Below, piece after piece: positions 1-8,198 of a stretch of DNA of 43,209 bases; within the stretch, counting starts at the first letter, position 1, and the number at the start of each line of letters is the position of its first letter. The position numbers were made by a program, and so were the translations under genes. This DNA comes from DAOUTY01 sp964453665 (GTDB lineage Bacteria; Chloroflexota; Dehalococcoidia; SZUA-161): the NCBI GenBank assembly GCA_964453665.1, contig CAYVQT010000027.1, positions 1-43,209 on the forward strand, given 5' to 3'. A model generated the notes under the pieces. The model ran no database searches, was not told the DNA's origin, and saw only the letters and a program-made list of their open reading frames with translations.

Positions 1-2
1 TG

Positions 3-158
3 CTCCAGGCAGGACACTGGTGTCCGGAATGCGCTGCCCCGCCCTGGGACTACGACTCGAAAGCTAAGGCCGATCCGGGCCTGGCTAAAATTTACTACAA
101 CAATCACAGCGAAAATGAGTCGCAATGTGTTGAATACCTGTACTGCCCCAACGAATGA
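3..158 (+). CDS. C-terminal end of an unidentified Cys-containing protein (5' truncated)
   Basis: An open frame enters from the left edge and stops with TGA at 156-158, giving the last 51 residues of a protein. The visible part holds a WCPEC motif near its start and two further cysteines, in the segments SQCVEYLY and YCPNE, so a metal-binding or redox role is possible. It is rich in aromatic and acidic residues. It ends about 25 bp before the next gene on the same strand. I do not recognise the family, and the start lies outside the window. Confidence 0.5.
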   Translation, partial: LQAGHWCPECAAPPWDYDSKAKADPGLAKIYYNNHSENESQCVEYLYCPNE

Positions 159-183
159 CAACCACTAGAATCTGGAAAAGGTG

Positions 184-585
184 ATGTATTACTTTGCCTA
201 CGCCTCCAATCTCAATCAGAAGCAGATGCGTGAACGCTGTTCCGACAGCAAGCCCCTATTCAAAGCCATCCTGCCCAACCACAAGCTGATTTTCGCAGGA
301 TGGAGAAGAAAGTGGCGGGGCGGTGTCGCTACCATCAAGCCGTCCAGAGACGAGAAGGTTTACGGTGCTGTCTATGAGATTTCAGAGCGATGTTTGAGGA
401 TACTGGACGGACACGAAGACTACCCCACTGTCTATGATCGGTTCAATGTGCTGGTGATTAAAGAGGACGGCGAAGCGCTAGAGGCAGTGACCTACATAAG
501 GCGGGAACAATCTGAAGAGACAAAGCCTTCACAGGAATACATAGAAGTGATTCGTCAGGGCTACAAAGACTGGGGAATAACTTAG
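184..585 (+). CDS. Gamma-glutamylcyclotransferase-like (GGCT/AIG2 family) protein
   Basis: This 133-residue protein begins MYYFAYASNL, the family signature YFxYGSNL with Ala in place of Gly. The expected catalytic glutamate lies in LDGHEDYP (about residue 78), and the length suits a single-domain member. Family members usually release 5-oxoproline from gamma-glutamyl amines or peptides in the cytosol; the substrate here is unknown. ATG at 184 is chosen over the GTG just before it at 181; both follow a purine-rich stretch (ggaaaagg). No operon partner is evident, and the next gene runs in the opposite direction. Confidence 0.8.
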   Translation: MYYFAYASNLNQKQMRERCSDSKPLFKAILPNHKLIFAGWRRKWRGGVATIKPSRDEKVYGAVYEISERCLRILDGHEDYPTVYDRFNVLVIKEDGEALEAVTYIRREQSEETKPSQEYIEVIRQGYKDWGIT

Positions 586-689
586 GTCAGTCGGGTCGTC
601 CTCAGCCAGCTTGCCGTTTCGTAAAAAACAGTCACGGGGTCCAACAAATCTACCCTTTCAGCGCAGAGCCTCAATGTATAAAGCAGCCG

Positions 690-1022
690 TTACCTGCTTT
701 CTACGGGGGCGGTTATCTGCCGGTATAGACTCCCCGAGATAAGATTCATAAGCCCAGATATGCGCCCCTGCTCTGTCCACCTGCCCATGCCTTCGCTGAG
801 CTCCGCCAGCACCTGTAAAGCGTCATCGGTCTCGATCTCGTACAGGGCAATGAACTTGCCTCGCCCCTCAACAGGGTTGCCGCTTTCATACCGTGTGGCA
901 CGCCGTATCGCCGGAATACCCAGGACATCGGGCAGGTGTGTATTATCATACCAGTCGTTGAACTCTTTCTCGCGCGAAGGGTCGTTGCAGTCAGTCTCTA
1001 CTACAAGAAGCCACTTCTCCAT
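690..1022 (-). CDS. EthD-like dimeric alpha/beta-barrel protein
   Basis: A 110-residue cytosolic protein whose N-terminal half carries the pattern FNDWYDNTHLPDVLGIPAI, typical of EthD/DUF4286-type ferredoxin-fold proteins (WY...HxPDV...PG). Such proteins usually form dimeric alpha/beta barrels; many have no proven activity and some act on aromatic or polyketide intermediates. AAGGAG lies seven bases before ATG, which fixes the start. It is transcribed toward the cyclotransferase-like gene and away from the large operon. The specific function is unknown. Confidence 0.7.
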   Translation of the reverse strand: MEKWLLVVETDCNDPSREKEFNDWYDNTHLPDVLGIPAIRRATRYESGNPVEGRGKFIALYEIETDDALQVLAELSEGMGRWTEQGRISGLMNLISGSLYRQITAPVESR

Positions 1023-1233
1023 CTCATCACTCCTTCAAGTTACAGTTCGAAGATTCTACCACAATTCCATATAAATGACTATTGAGAAACAGGTTTACGC
1101 CGTATTATCGGGATATTCGGAATGTGAGGAGTCCTGTCCCCTACTCCGGCGATATTACATCCCACGTTCCATTTTTACTATCTTGAGCCGCCACATCTTC
1201 AACATACTTACTTCACATTCCAATTTGGATTTG

Positions 1234-1262
1234 TTGAAATAGTTAAGTCTGGTATATATAAT
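1234..1262 (+). promoter_or_regulatory. Sigma-70 type promoter of the reductase operon
   Basis: TTGAAA (1234-1239), a 17-bp spacer and a perfect TATAAT (1257-1262). Transcription would start near 1269, leaving a leader of about 120 nt before the first dehydratase/reductase gene. It is the only convincing promoter seen ahead of the eight-gene run. Confidence 0.7.
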
Positions 1263-1316
1263 AGGGCTTGGGTTAAGAAAACCGGGGTCTTAAATTACCG
1301 GAATCCATTGACCATC

Positions 1317-1350
1317 GTTGTAAGACTACAACCGGTAAACCCATGGTTTA
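1317..1350 (+). promoter_or_regulatory. Two short inverted repeats in the operon leader
   Basis: GTTGTA-agac-TACAAC (1317-1332) and TAAACC-cat-GGTTTA (1336-1350) sit back to back in the untranslated leader. Each could form a 6-bp hairpin or bind a dimeric regulator. No known riboswitch was recognised. The rest of the 1023-1390 gap holds only the promoter and AT-rich sequence. Confidence 0.3.
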
Positions 1351-1390
1351 AAGTATGAACTTTCCGCAAAGAAATAGTTCCGAGCCATAA

Positions 1391-2524
1391 ATGCTTGAGC
1401 GATTTTGTGAAGTCAACAACACTTTCCCTAAGACATCCGAGATTCTAGAGCACAAGCAAAAAGGAGGGAGAGTATTTGGCTGGCTCTGCACATATGTTCC
1501 TGAAGAGATCATACATGCTGCAGGAGGACTGCCCATAAGGATTACAGGCCACTGCCAGGAGACAGAGCTTGAGGATGGCAGCGCCTATCTTTATGTCAAC
1601 AACTGCTCCTTCTCGCGAAGCTGCCTTCAAATGGGTCTTACAGGAGAATACGAATTCCTTGATGGTGTAGTCGGCGGTTCAACCTGTGACGGCGCTCGCC
1701 GCCTTTTCGATTTGTGGCGGAACTATATTGGAACGCCGTTCCATCATGTACTGACGGTGCCGCGCAAGTATACGCCGGAGGCACATGCGCTTTATTATCA
1801 CCAGGTCCTGCGGCTTAAGGAACATCTGGAAGAATTCCTGGGTATCCGGTTAACAGACGATAAGCTCCGTCAATCTACTGAGCTATACAATGAATCGAGA
1901 GCGCTTCTCAAGAGTCTCTATGAATTACGGAAACTCGATAATCCGCCCATTACGGGAGCGGAGACAATGGAGGTACTCAATGCCAGCTTCCACATGCCCA
2001 AGGAGTTGTTCAACAAGTACCTCAGCGACCTGCTGCGTGACCTTTCCAATTCAGCGCAAAATCACCGGGGCAAGGCTCGTCTGATGGTCACAGGCAGTGT
2101 TTTAACCAACCCCGAGTTCATTAAATCTATCGAGAGCCAGGGAGCACTTGTGGTGACCGACGAGTTATGTACCAGCACCAGGTACTGGTCTGACCCTGTC
2201 GTCCTCGATGGAAACATGCCTCACCTGGAGGCCATTTCGCGTCGCTACCTGAACAATTTCCCCTGTGCCCGCATGTTCCCTTCAGATGAACGGTTCAATC
2301 GCATAGTTGGACTCGCACATGATTTCAGAGTGGACGGTGTAATCAGCCAGATTATCAGATACTGTGTGCCCTATGCCCACGACCTGCCCCTACTTACAAA
2401 GAGACTGCAAACACAAGGAATACCAACTCTAGCCCTCGATGTGGAATACGGCACATCCGGGTCGGGACAAATTCAAACCAGGGTCCAGGCTTTCCTGGAA
2501 ATGGTCAAAGCAAGGAAGAGATGA
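1391..2524 (+). CDS. 2-hydroxyacyl-CoA dehydratase / benzoyl-CoA reductase-type subunit (small)
   Basis: This 377-residue protein belongs to the HgdA/HgdB-BcrB/BcrC family, whose subunits carry the iron-sulfur cluster that passes a high-energy electron to a CoA thioester. Family marks include WLCTYVPEEIIHAAG (C33), NNCSFSRSC (C72, C78) and the C-terminal GQIQTRVQAFLEM. The stop overlaps the next start (ATGA), which suggests translational coupling to the second subunit. The ATG at 1391 has no clear ribosome site. Candidate roles are dehydration of a 2-hydroxyacyl-CoA, dearomatising reduction of an aryl-CoA, or a double-cubane-cluster reductase. Sequence alone does not choose between them. Confidence 0.85.
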   Translation: MLERFCEVNNTFPKTSEILEHKQKGGRVFGWLCTYVPEEIIHAAGGLPIRITGHCQETELEDGSAYLYVNNCSFSRSCLQMGLTGEYEFLDGVVGGSTCDGARRLFDLWRNYIGTPFHHVLTVPRKYTPEAHALYYHQVLRLKEHLEEFLGIRLTDDKLRQSTELYNESRALLKSLYELRKLDNPPITGAETMEVLNASFHMPKELFNKYLSDLLRDLSNSAQNHRGKARLMVTGSVLTNPEFIKSIESQGALVVTDELCTSTRYWSDPVVLDGNMPHLEAISRRYLNNFPCARMFPSDERFNRIVGLAHDFRVDGVISQIIRYCVPYAHDLPLLTKRLQTQGIPTLALDVEYGTSGSGQIQTRVQAFLEMVKARKR

Positions 2525-3789
2525 TAGACTCCGTTGAGAAGAAGGATAAAATAGACTCGTTAATCAGAGCCTGCAACGTGCTGTTGAGGATGAACAGGGC
2601 TAGCCCCGATGGAAGGAAGAGCGAGAGACTATATTACGAGATGTTGTCCAACTACTTCACTCGCCTCCAGAGTGCCAGTGACGAAGGCAAGTTCGTGGCT
2701 GCTCACACCGTCTTCTTCCCCACGGAGATTCTCTATGCCATGGATATCGTACCCATGCACACCGAGACGACTACATGGATGATATCCCTGTTCACCGGTG
2801 AGTGCTCTGACCTGCTCTCTGCAGGAACAGACCTGGGGCTAGCCTCTGAAATCTGTACTCCACACCGGGGCCTGGCCGGTGCGTTTGCCATAGGTGCATT
2901 GCCCCGTCCCGATGTCATGCTGTGGTCTAACATGATTTGCGACAATACAGCTAAGAGCGGTGAACTGCTCATGGAGGTCAACAACTGCCCCGGCTTCTTC
3001 CTGGACCACCCGTTCCAGCACAGTGAAGATGAGAAAAGCTACTTCGTCGGGGAACTTGAAAGCATGATAGGTTTTCTCGAAGAGCAATCAGGTCGTAAGA
3101 TGGATTGGGCCCGTCTCGCAGAGATAGTCGGTCTCATGGATAAACAGATTGAGCTCTTCCGAGAGATATGCGAACTGCGCAAGGCGGTGCCGTCTCCGTT
3201 CCATACCCAGGGGTTCCTGGAGCTACTCACTATCGATTACCTGTTCCCGGGACAACCGGAGGCAATCAATTATCTTGAAACACTACGTGACGAATTGGCG
3301 GAGAAGGTTCGCGTCGGCCAGGGAGCGGTATCAGATGAGCGTTTCCGTCTAATGAGCCTTTTCATACCACCGATGTACCTGATAGGATTCATGGAGAGGA
3401 TTTCACAGGAGTACGGTGCGGTAAGCGTTACCGAGCCCTTCTTTACCTACTGGGGAGAAGGAAGGCTTGATCCCGGTAAGCCACTGGAGAGTGTGACAGA
3501 GAAGTCTTACATGCTTCCTGAAATGCGCATGTACGGTCCGCTGGATGACAGAGCACTGAAGAGCATCACCAGCTGCGCCGAGCAGTACAAGGTTGACGGC
3601 GCAATCTACTATGCTGATGTTGGCTGCCGGCACAGCTGCGCAACGGTCAAGCTATTCAAGGACACCCTGAACGAAATAGACGTGCCTGTGCTGACCCTTG
3701 ACTGCGATGTGGTGGACCCAACAGTAACATCCGAGGAGGAGATGCGCGAGAAACTGGAAAGGTTCTTCGAGCTACTGGAAGATCGCTGA
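2521..3789 (+). CDS. 2-hydroxyacyl-CoA dehydratase / benzoyl-CoA reductase-type subunit (large)
   Basis: A 422-residue partner of the upstream gene, from the same superfamily but clearly diverged. Family features are VFFPTEILYAMDIVP near residue 65, SEICTPHRGLAGA, and LPRPDVMLWSNMICDN, where the cysteines are likely cluster ligands. The C-terminal part has the typical Rossmann-like region ending EEMREKLERFFELL. It overlaps the previous gene by 4 bp and is followed 12 bp later by the first activator. The arrangement of two subunits plus two ATPases matches four-subunit class I benzoyl-CoA reductase (BcrCBAD) more closely than simple HgdABC, but the substrate is not determined. Confidence 0.85.
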   Translation: MIDSVEKKDKIDSLIRACNVLLRMNRASPDGRKSERLYYEMLSNYFTRLQSASDEGKFVAAHTVFFPTEILYAMDIVPMHTETTTWMISLFTGECSDLLSAGTDLGLASEICTPHRGLAGAFAIGALPRPDVMLWSNMICDNTAKSGELLMEVNNCPGFFLDHPFQHSEDEKSYFVGELESMIGFLEEQSGRKMDWARLAEIVGLMDKQIELFREICELRKAVPSPFHTQGFLELLTIDYLFPGQPEAINYLETLRDELAEKVRVGQGAVSDERFRLMSLFIPPMYLIGFMERISQEYGAVSVTEPFFTYWGEGRLDPGKPLESVTEKSYMLPEMRMYGPLDDRALKSITSCAEQYKVDGAIYYADVGCRHSCATVKLFKDTLNEIDVPVLTLDCDVVDPTVTSEEEMREKLERFFELLEDR

Positions 3790-3801
3790 TTGTAAGGTTA
3801 T

Positions 3802-4596
3802 ATGAAAGCTATAGGTATAGATATAGGCAGCCTGACAACTAAAGCAGTTATCCTGGATGATAACGGCTCACTTTCTCTCAATGTTACACCCTCAGGCGAT
3901 GAGCCTGAATCGAGCGCTAAAGCAGTCCTGGAGGAGCCCTTAGGACAGACCGGGCTTAACCTCAATCACGATTTCTATCTTGTATCAACCGGAATCGGGG
4001 CGAAATACGTTTCCTTCACCCATCAGCAAAAAGCTATTACCACCTGTCTGGCGCGAGGAGTCCACTACTTGTTTCCCTCGGCCCGAATGGCCATTGATAT
4101 GGGTGCTGAAAGCTGCAACGTTCTCAAGGTCAATGAGCGAGGCCGTATCAACGACTGGGTCAACCACGATAAATGCGCCGCCGGCACCGGGGTATTTTTA
4201 CAACAGATGGCGAAAATAATGCAGATGCCCCTGGAAGAAATGGCTAGGCTCTCTGCCAATGCCCATTCCATTCCCGAGATTACCAACACCTGCGCCGTAT
4301 TCGCCGAGTCCGAGGTAATATCGCATGTCCACCGCGATCCCCCTACGCCAAAGGAGGATATCGTCGCCGGTATCTACTCTTCCGTGGTGAGCCGCATAAT
4401 GACGCTGTGTAAGAGGATTGGCATTGAAAGAGACGTGGCCGTCGTTGGTGGTGTGGCTTTGAATAGCGGACTGGTCAACATACTGGAGAACGAAATAGGT
4501 TTCAAGGTCCTGATGCCGGATACGCCCCAGATAGCCGCAGCTCTGGGAGCGGCCGTCATCGCCCGGGAAACGATAGAAAAGGGGCTAGCCAGGTGA
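3802..4596 (+). CDS. BadF/BadG/HgdC-type ATP-dependent activator, first copy
   Basis: A 264-residue ASKHA-fold ATPase. Homologues hold one [4Fe-4S] cluster at the dimer interface and use ATP to drive electron transfer into the dehydratase or reductase. The phosphate loop GIDIGSLTTKA lies at residues 5-15. The likely cluster ligands are C125 in DKCAAGTG and C164 in NTCAVFAESE, with the same spacing as in HgdC. The C-terminal VVGGVALNSG and ALGAAVIARE motifs are intact. It overlaps the second activator by GTGA, so the two are probably made together and could form a heterodimer like BcrA/BcrD. Confidence 0.88.
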   Translation: MKAIGIDIGSLTTKAVILDDNGSLSLNVTPSGDEPESSAKAVLEEPLGQTGLNLNHDFYLVSTGIGAKYVSFTHQQKAITTCLARGVHYLFPSARMAIDMGAESCNVLKVNERGRINDWVNHDKCAAGTGVFLQQMAKIMQMPLEEMARLSANAHSIPEITNTCAVFAESEVISHVHRDPPTPKEDIVAGIYSSVVSRIMTLCKRIGIERDVAVVGGVALNSGLVNILENEIGFKVLMPDTPQIAAALGAAVIARETIEKGLAR

Positions 4597-5657
4597 TAGT
4601 CGCCGGTATAGATATCGGTTCCCGTGCGGCCAAGGCCGTGGTGATGAGAAACGGCTCAATCCTTTCATCGGTAACCCTCGATACCGGCCCTGAGAGCGTG
4701 AAGACATCCCAGATGACAATGACAGAGGTTCTCAGGGAAACGGGATTATCCATTCAGGACATTGAGTATATTGTCGCTACCGGCTACGGCAGGGTGCTCG
4801 TCCCCTTCGCCAGTGAGAATATCTCTGAAATAAGCTGTCATGCACGGGGCATCAACTGGTATTTCCCCGAGGTGAGGACAATACTGGATATGGGCGGACA
4901 GGACTGCAAGGCGATCAGTTGCGATGGCGACGGCCTGGTAACCAATTTCATCATGAATGACAAATGTGCCGGAGGCACCGGCAGGTTTCTCGAAATGATA
5001 GCAGAGGTGCTTAATACCCCGTTGGAAGATATCGGAGAGCTATCGCTTACCTCCAGGAACGCTATCCCATTCAACACTATCTGTGCTGTTTTCGCCAAAT
5101 CAGAGGCTATCGCTCTCTTCAGGAAAGGCACAGCTAAAAGCGACATCCTCTCCGGTCTGCATGAGGCTATAGCCACCCGCAGCCTCAATCTTTTAAAGCG
5201 AGTCTCCATAAAAAAGGACTTCAGCATCACAGGTGGTATTGCCAAGAACAGCGGGATGGTAGCCAAGCTAAGAGAGAAGGTCGGATTGGAGCCCCTCCTT
5301 TGTGATGACCCACAGATCGTCGGCGCACTTGGAGCAGCCCTATTCGCCGAGGAGCGCTGCAACGGCGCCGGCAAAAAGGGAATGAAGGTTCATTACGGTT
5401 ACACCGACGGCACCGGCGACTACTTCATTACCATCGACACCGGCCGCTGTGACGGTTGTGGTGAGTGCGTAAGCGCTTGTCCCGCCGGCGTCTTGACTGT
5501 AACCGAGGATGACAGCGACCAGCTCAAAGCTGCGGTCGCCGAGGAAGCAAGAAAAAGCCTCGCTTTCCTATGCCCTGGATTCCGTTCTTGCAGTAATATT
5601 AACGAGATTAACTGTCACAGTGTTTGTCCTAAGGATGCGATAGTTCATAGCTGGTAA
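4593..5657 (+). CDS. Second HgdC/BcrD-type activator ATPase fused to a ferredoxin domain
   Basis: A 354-residue protein starting at a GTG that overlaps the previous stop. Residues 1-255 form an activator ATPase: GIDIGSRAAKA, DMGGQDCKAI, cluster cysteines C125 (NDKCAGGTG) and C164 (NTICAVFAKS), and GALGAALFAEE. Residues about 265-354 add a ferredoxin-like domain with CDGCGECVSACP (C286, C289, C292, C296) and a second set around C327, C333, C341 and C345. Activators normally receive electrons from separate ferredoxin or flavodoxin, so the fusion suggests a built-in donor. The second cysteine set has irregular spacing, so its cluster type is uncertain. Confidence 0.87.
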   Translation: MIVAGIDIGSRAAKAVVMRNGSILSSVTLDTGPESVKTSQMTMTEVLRETGLSIQDIEYIVATGYGRVLVPFASENISEISCHARGINWYFPEVRTILDMGGQDCKAISCDGDGLVTNFIMNDKCAGGTGRFLEMIAEVLNTPLEDIGELSLTSRNAIPFNTICAVFAKSEAIALFRKGTAKSDILSGLHEAIATRSLNLLKRVSIKKDFSITGGIAKNSGMVAKLREKVGLEPLLCDDPQIVGALGAALFAEERCNGAGKKGMKVHYGYTDGTGDYFITIDTGRCDGCGECVSACPAGVLTVTEDDSDQLKAAVAEEARKSLAFLCPGFRSCSNINEINCHSVCPKDAIVHSW

Positions 5658-5684
5658 AAGCGGAAAGTATTAAGAGGAGGTAGT

Positions 5685-6713
5685 ATGCAAGAGCCGAGCG
5701 ATAAGAGTCAGATGGTAACGATAGCAGTTGATGCTATGGGTGGTGATTATGCTCCCGAAGAAGTAGTTAAAGGCGCCATTCAAGCTGCAAGGGAGCTTGA
5801 GATCGAGATTGTCCTGGTAGGCCCAGAGACAGAGGTCAGCCGGGAAGTTAACAAGTATGATACTTCCGGTCTGCCAGTTCGCCTGGTTGATGCAAGTGAA
5901 GTTATTAAGGATGGCGAGCAGCCGGTCATTGCCGTGATGCGCAAACCCAACAGCTCTGTCGCAATAGCTACGAAGCTGGTGCAGAGCGGCGAAGCCGATG
6001 CCATGGTCAGCGCCGGTTCAACAGGAGCCTGCATGGTTTGCGCCATGCAATATCTCGGCAGCTTGCCTGGAATAGACCGTCCCATGGCGGGAGGGCCGTT
6101 CCTTCAGCTCTCCCCCGAGACATCCGTCTTCGATATGGGAGTCAACGTGTATTGCCAACCCCATGATTTAGTGAATTTCGCCGTGGCGGGGTGTGTCTTC
6201 GCCAGAAGCTTCCTTGGAATAGAGAACCCCACGGTAGGGCTGCTAAACGTGGGGTCCGAAGAGGGCAAAGGCAACCAATTGGCCAAGGAGGCCTACCCAT
6301 TATTACAGAAGAGCGGACTTAACTTCATCGGCAATGTTGAGGGTATGGACATCCCCAAAGGTCGAGCAAATGTTATTGTCTGCGATGGCTTCGTAGGGAA
6401 CATACTTCTGAAGTTCTGCGAGGGCTTGGGCAAAACTGTCAGCGATTGGCTCACCCAAGAGTTGAAGGGAAGCATCCCGGATGCCAGACTGGAACAGGTT
6501 ACCAACAAGCTATGGAGATTGATGAGCCCGGGAGCGGTGCTGGGCGGTGCCCCTTTGTGGGGCGTGGATGGCCTGGTCACAGTCGCTCACGGAAGCAGCC
6601 AGGCTACCCAGATAGCTTATACTATTAAGGAGGCCAAGGCCTGCGTGGAAAACGGGTTTATCGATTTGCTTCGAGGTGAGCTGGAGAGGGCCCAGGCGCT
6701 CATCTCCGCCTAA
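5685..6713 (+). CDS. plsX: PlsX-family phosphate acyltransferase
   Basis: A 342-residue homologue of PlsX, the peripheral enzyme that makes acyl-phosphate from acyl-ACP for phospholipid synthesis. It starts IAVDAMGGDYAPEEVVKGA and contains ADAMVSAGSTGA, GIDRP, LLNVGSEEGKGN and VCDGFVGNILLKF, in family order. A strong ribosome site (agaggagg) precedes the ATG. It lies 27 bp after the reductase genes and just before an acyl carrier protein, not beside plsY or fab genes. That raises the possibility of a dedicated paralogue moving an acyl group between ACP and the pathway; housekeeping PlsX is the plainer alternative. Confidence 0.88.
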   Translation: MQEPSDKSQMVTIAVDAMGGDYAPEEVVKGAIQAARELEIEIVLVGPETEVSREVNKYDTSGLPVRLVDASEVIKDGEQPVIAVMRKPNSSVAIATKLVQSGEADAMVSAGSTGACMVCAMQYLGSLPGIDRPMAGGPFLQLSPETSVFDMGVNVYCQPHDLVNFAVAGCVFARSFLGIENPTVGLLNVGSEEGKGNQLAKEAYPLLQKSGLNFIGNVEGMDIPKGRANVIVCDGFVGNILLKFCEGLGKTVSDWLTQELKGSIPDARLEQVTNKLWRLMSPGAVLGGAPLWGVDGLVTVAHGSSQATQIAYTIKEAKACVENGFIDLLRGELERAQALISA

Positions 6714-6763
6714 GCCGGGTAAAGTCATAATCATTATCCAGGAGTGATTCAACAGGAGGGTCA

Positions 6764-6994
6764 ATGTCCACTATAGACCATCTACGGGCAATAATGACCA
6801 AGGTTGCCCGCTGCGATGGGAATGAAATCGGCATGAATACAGCCCTGAAGGATGTAAAGGCCGATTCACTACACTGGCTACAGATAATTATCCGGGTGGA
6901 GAGCGATTTCAATATCGAAATCGACTTTGAAAGGATGAGGGAGATGACATCTATCGGGGACTTCGTTAAATATATCGACAGTTGTACCGGATAG
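6764..6994 (+). CDS. Acyl carrier protein
   Basis: A 76-residue acidic protein of ACP size and fold. Ser35 in the motif ADSLHWLQ is the expected 4'-phosphopantetheine attachment site, followed by the helix II/III pattern VESDFNIEIDFERM. The motif has HW where housekeeping ACPs usually have DxVE, so this may be a specialised carrier. CAGGAGGG lies a few bases before the ATG. It sits directly after plsX in the operon; no ketosynthase or other fatty-acid gene is adjacent. Confidence 0.87.
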   Translation: MSTIDHLRAIMTKVARCDGNEIGMNTALKDVKADSLHWLQIIIRVESDFNIEIDFERMREMTSIGDFVKYIDSCTG

Positions 6995-7074
6995 CTCTGT
7001 CCCGACTGCTGCTTCCATCATCAGTTATCGCGTCCCTGCCAGATATGGCAAATTAGCAATCAGGGGGTTCCTCT

Positions 7075-8175
7075 ATGCACGCACAACCGCCGTTCATGGT
7101 TTCCTACAGCATCACCAAAAAGTGCAATCTGAAGTGCAAGCACTGCTACAGTGATTCGGTTGACCAGGCGGCTCCTGATGAGCTGAGCACTGAGGAAGCA
7201 TTCCGCCTCATGGACGACTTGTCCGAGTGGGGGATAGGCCTTCTGGTTATTGACGGAGGAGAACCGTTATGTCGGGACGACCTCTTAGAGGTTGTAAAAT
7301 ATGCATCTTCAAAAGAACTAAGGACCACTTTAGGCAGCAACGGCACCCTCATCACTGAAGCAATAGCTGAGAAAATGCTGGATGCCGGGTTAAAGTCGGT
7401 AGCTATTTCGGTTGACGGGGCCGATGCGCAGACTCACGATTCATTCAGGGGCCTCAGCGGTGCTTTTCAGCAGGCACTTGACGGCGCGGAGGCCTGCAAG
7501 AATGCCGGTTTGCCTTTCCAGTTCAACATGGTAATCAGGAAGGACACTCTATCTCAACTGGACGATATGCTCCGCATAGCACTTGAACGCGGCGCCAATG
7601 CCGCCGAGTTCTTCGACCTGGTAGCAACACGAAGGGGCAAGCAGGAGTGCAAAGAACAGGTACTGAGCCCTGTTGAGAGGAAGCAGGCAATGGAGCAACT
7701 GGCTCAATCTCAGGAGGACTGCCCCATCCTGATAAGGGTTCCGGCCTGTCCAATGTATCCGCTCCTGCTGCAAGAGAAACAGATTCAGCCGAAGCATTTC
7801 CCCGCTGAGATGCTGCAAAGGATACCTTATTACCGTAGAGGCTGTGCGGCAGCTATGCCCATGGGCTACGTGATGATCCAAGCAAACGGCGAGGTGAACC
7901 CGTGTATGCTGCTCCAGGTTAAAATGGGCAACATCAGAGAGCAAAGCATTGCTTCTATCTGGGAGCATTCTCCCGCGGTGGCTGAACTGCGAAACAGGGA
8001 ATTGCTGAAGGGCGAGTGTGGGAAATGTTCTCACAAGCTAACATGTTCCGGGTGCCGGGGCAGGGCCTATGAAGAAACCGGCGACATGCTTGCGGCCGAT
8101 CCCGGGTGCTGGCTTCCACTCGAGGCAGCTACCGAAGGAGCGGAGAGGGACAAGGAGTACGGTAAAATTGGATGA
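7075..8175 (+). CDS. Radical SAM / SPASM-domain enzyme
   Basis: A 366-residue protein with the radical SAM cluster motif CNLKCKHC (C17, C21, C24, CX3CX2C) and the following GGEPLCRDDLLE segment. The C-terminal SPASM region includes NPCMLL near the GNIREQSIASIW segment, then CGKCSHKLTCSGCRGRAY and a final DPGCW; these should hold one or two extra [4Fe-4S] clusters. The layout resembles PqqE, AhbD/NirJ and MftC, which modify peptides or tetrapyrroles. No short precursor peptide was seen nearby; the ACP is the closest small partner, so modification of a carrier-bound group is possible but unproven. Confidence 0.87.
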   Translation: MHAQPPFMVSYSITKKCNLKCKHCYSDSVDQAAPDELSTEEAFRLMDDLSEWGIGLLVIDGGEPLCRDDLLEVVKYASSKELRTTLGSNGTLITEAIAEKMLDAGLKSVAISVDGADAQTHDSFRGLSGAFQQALDGAEACKNAGLPFQFNMVIRKDTLSQLDDMLRIALERGANAAEFFDLVATRRGKQECKEQVLSPVERKQAMEQLAQSQEDCPILIRVPACPMYPLLLQEKQIQPKHFPAEMLQRIPYYRRGCAAAMPMGYVMIQANGEVNPCMLLQVKMGNIREQSIASIWEHSPAVAELRNRELLKGECGKCSHKLTCSGCRGRAYEETGDMLAADPGCWLPLEAATEGAERDKEYGKIG

Positions 8176-8198
8176 GTGAATAGCTCAGGAGAGCCAAA

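Noticed and set aside
4838..5374. Minus-strand frame of 178 codons
   Set aside because: Antisense to the second activator ATPase; Ser/Pro-rich shadow.
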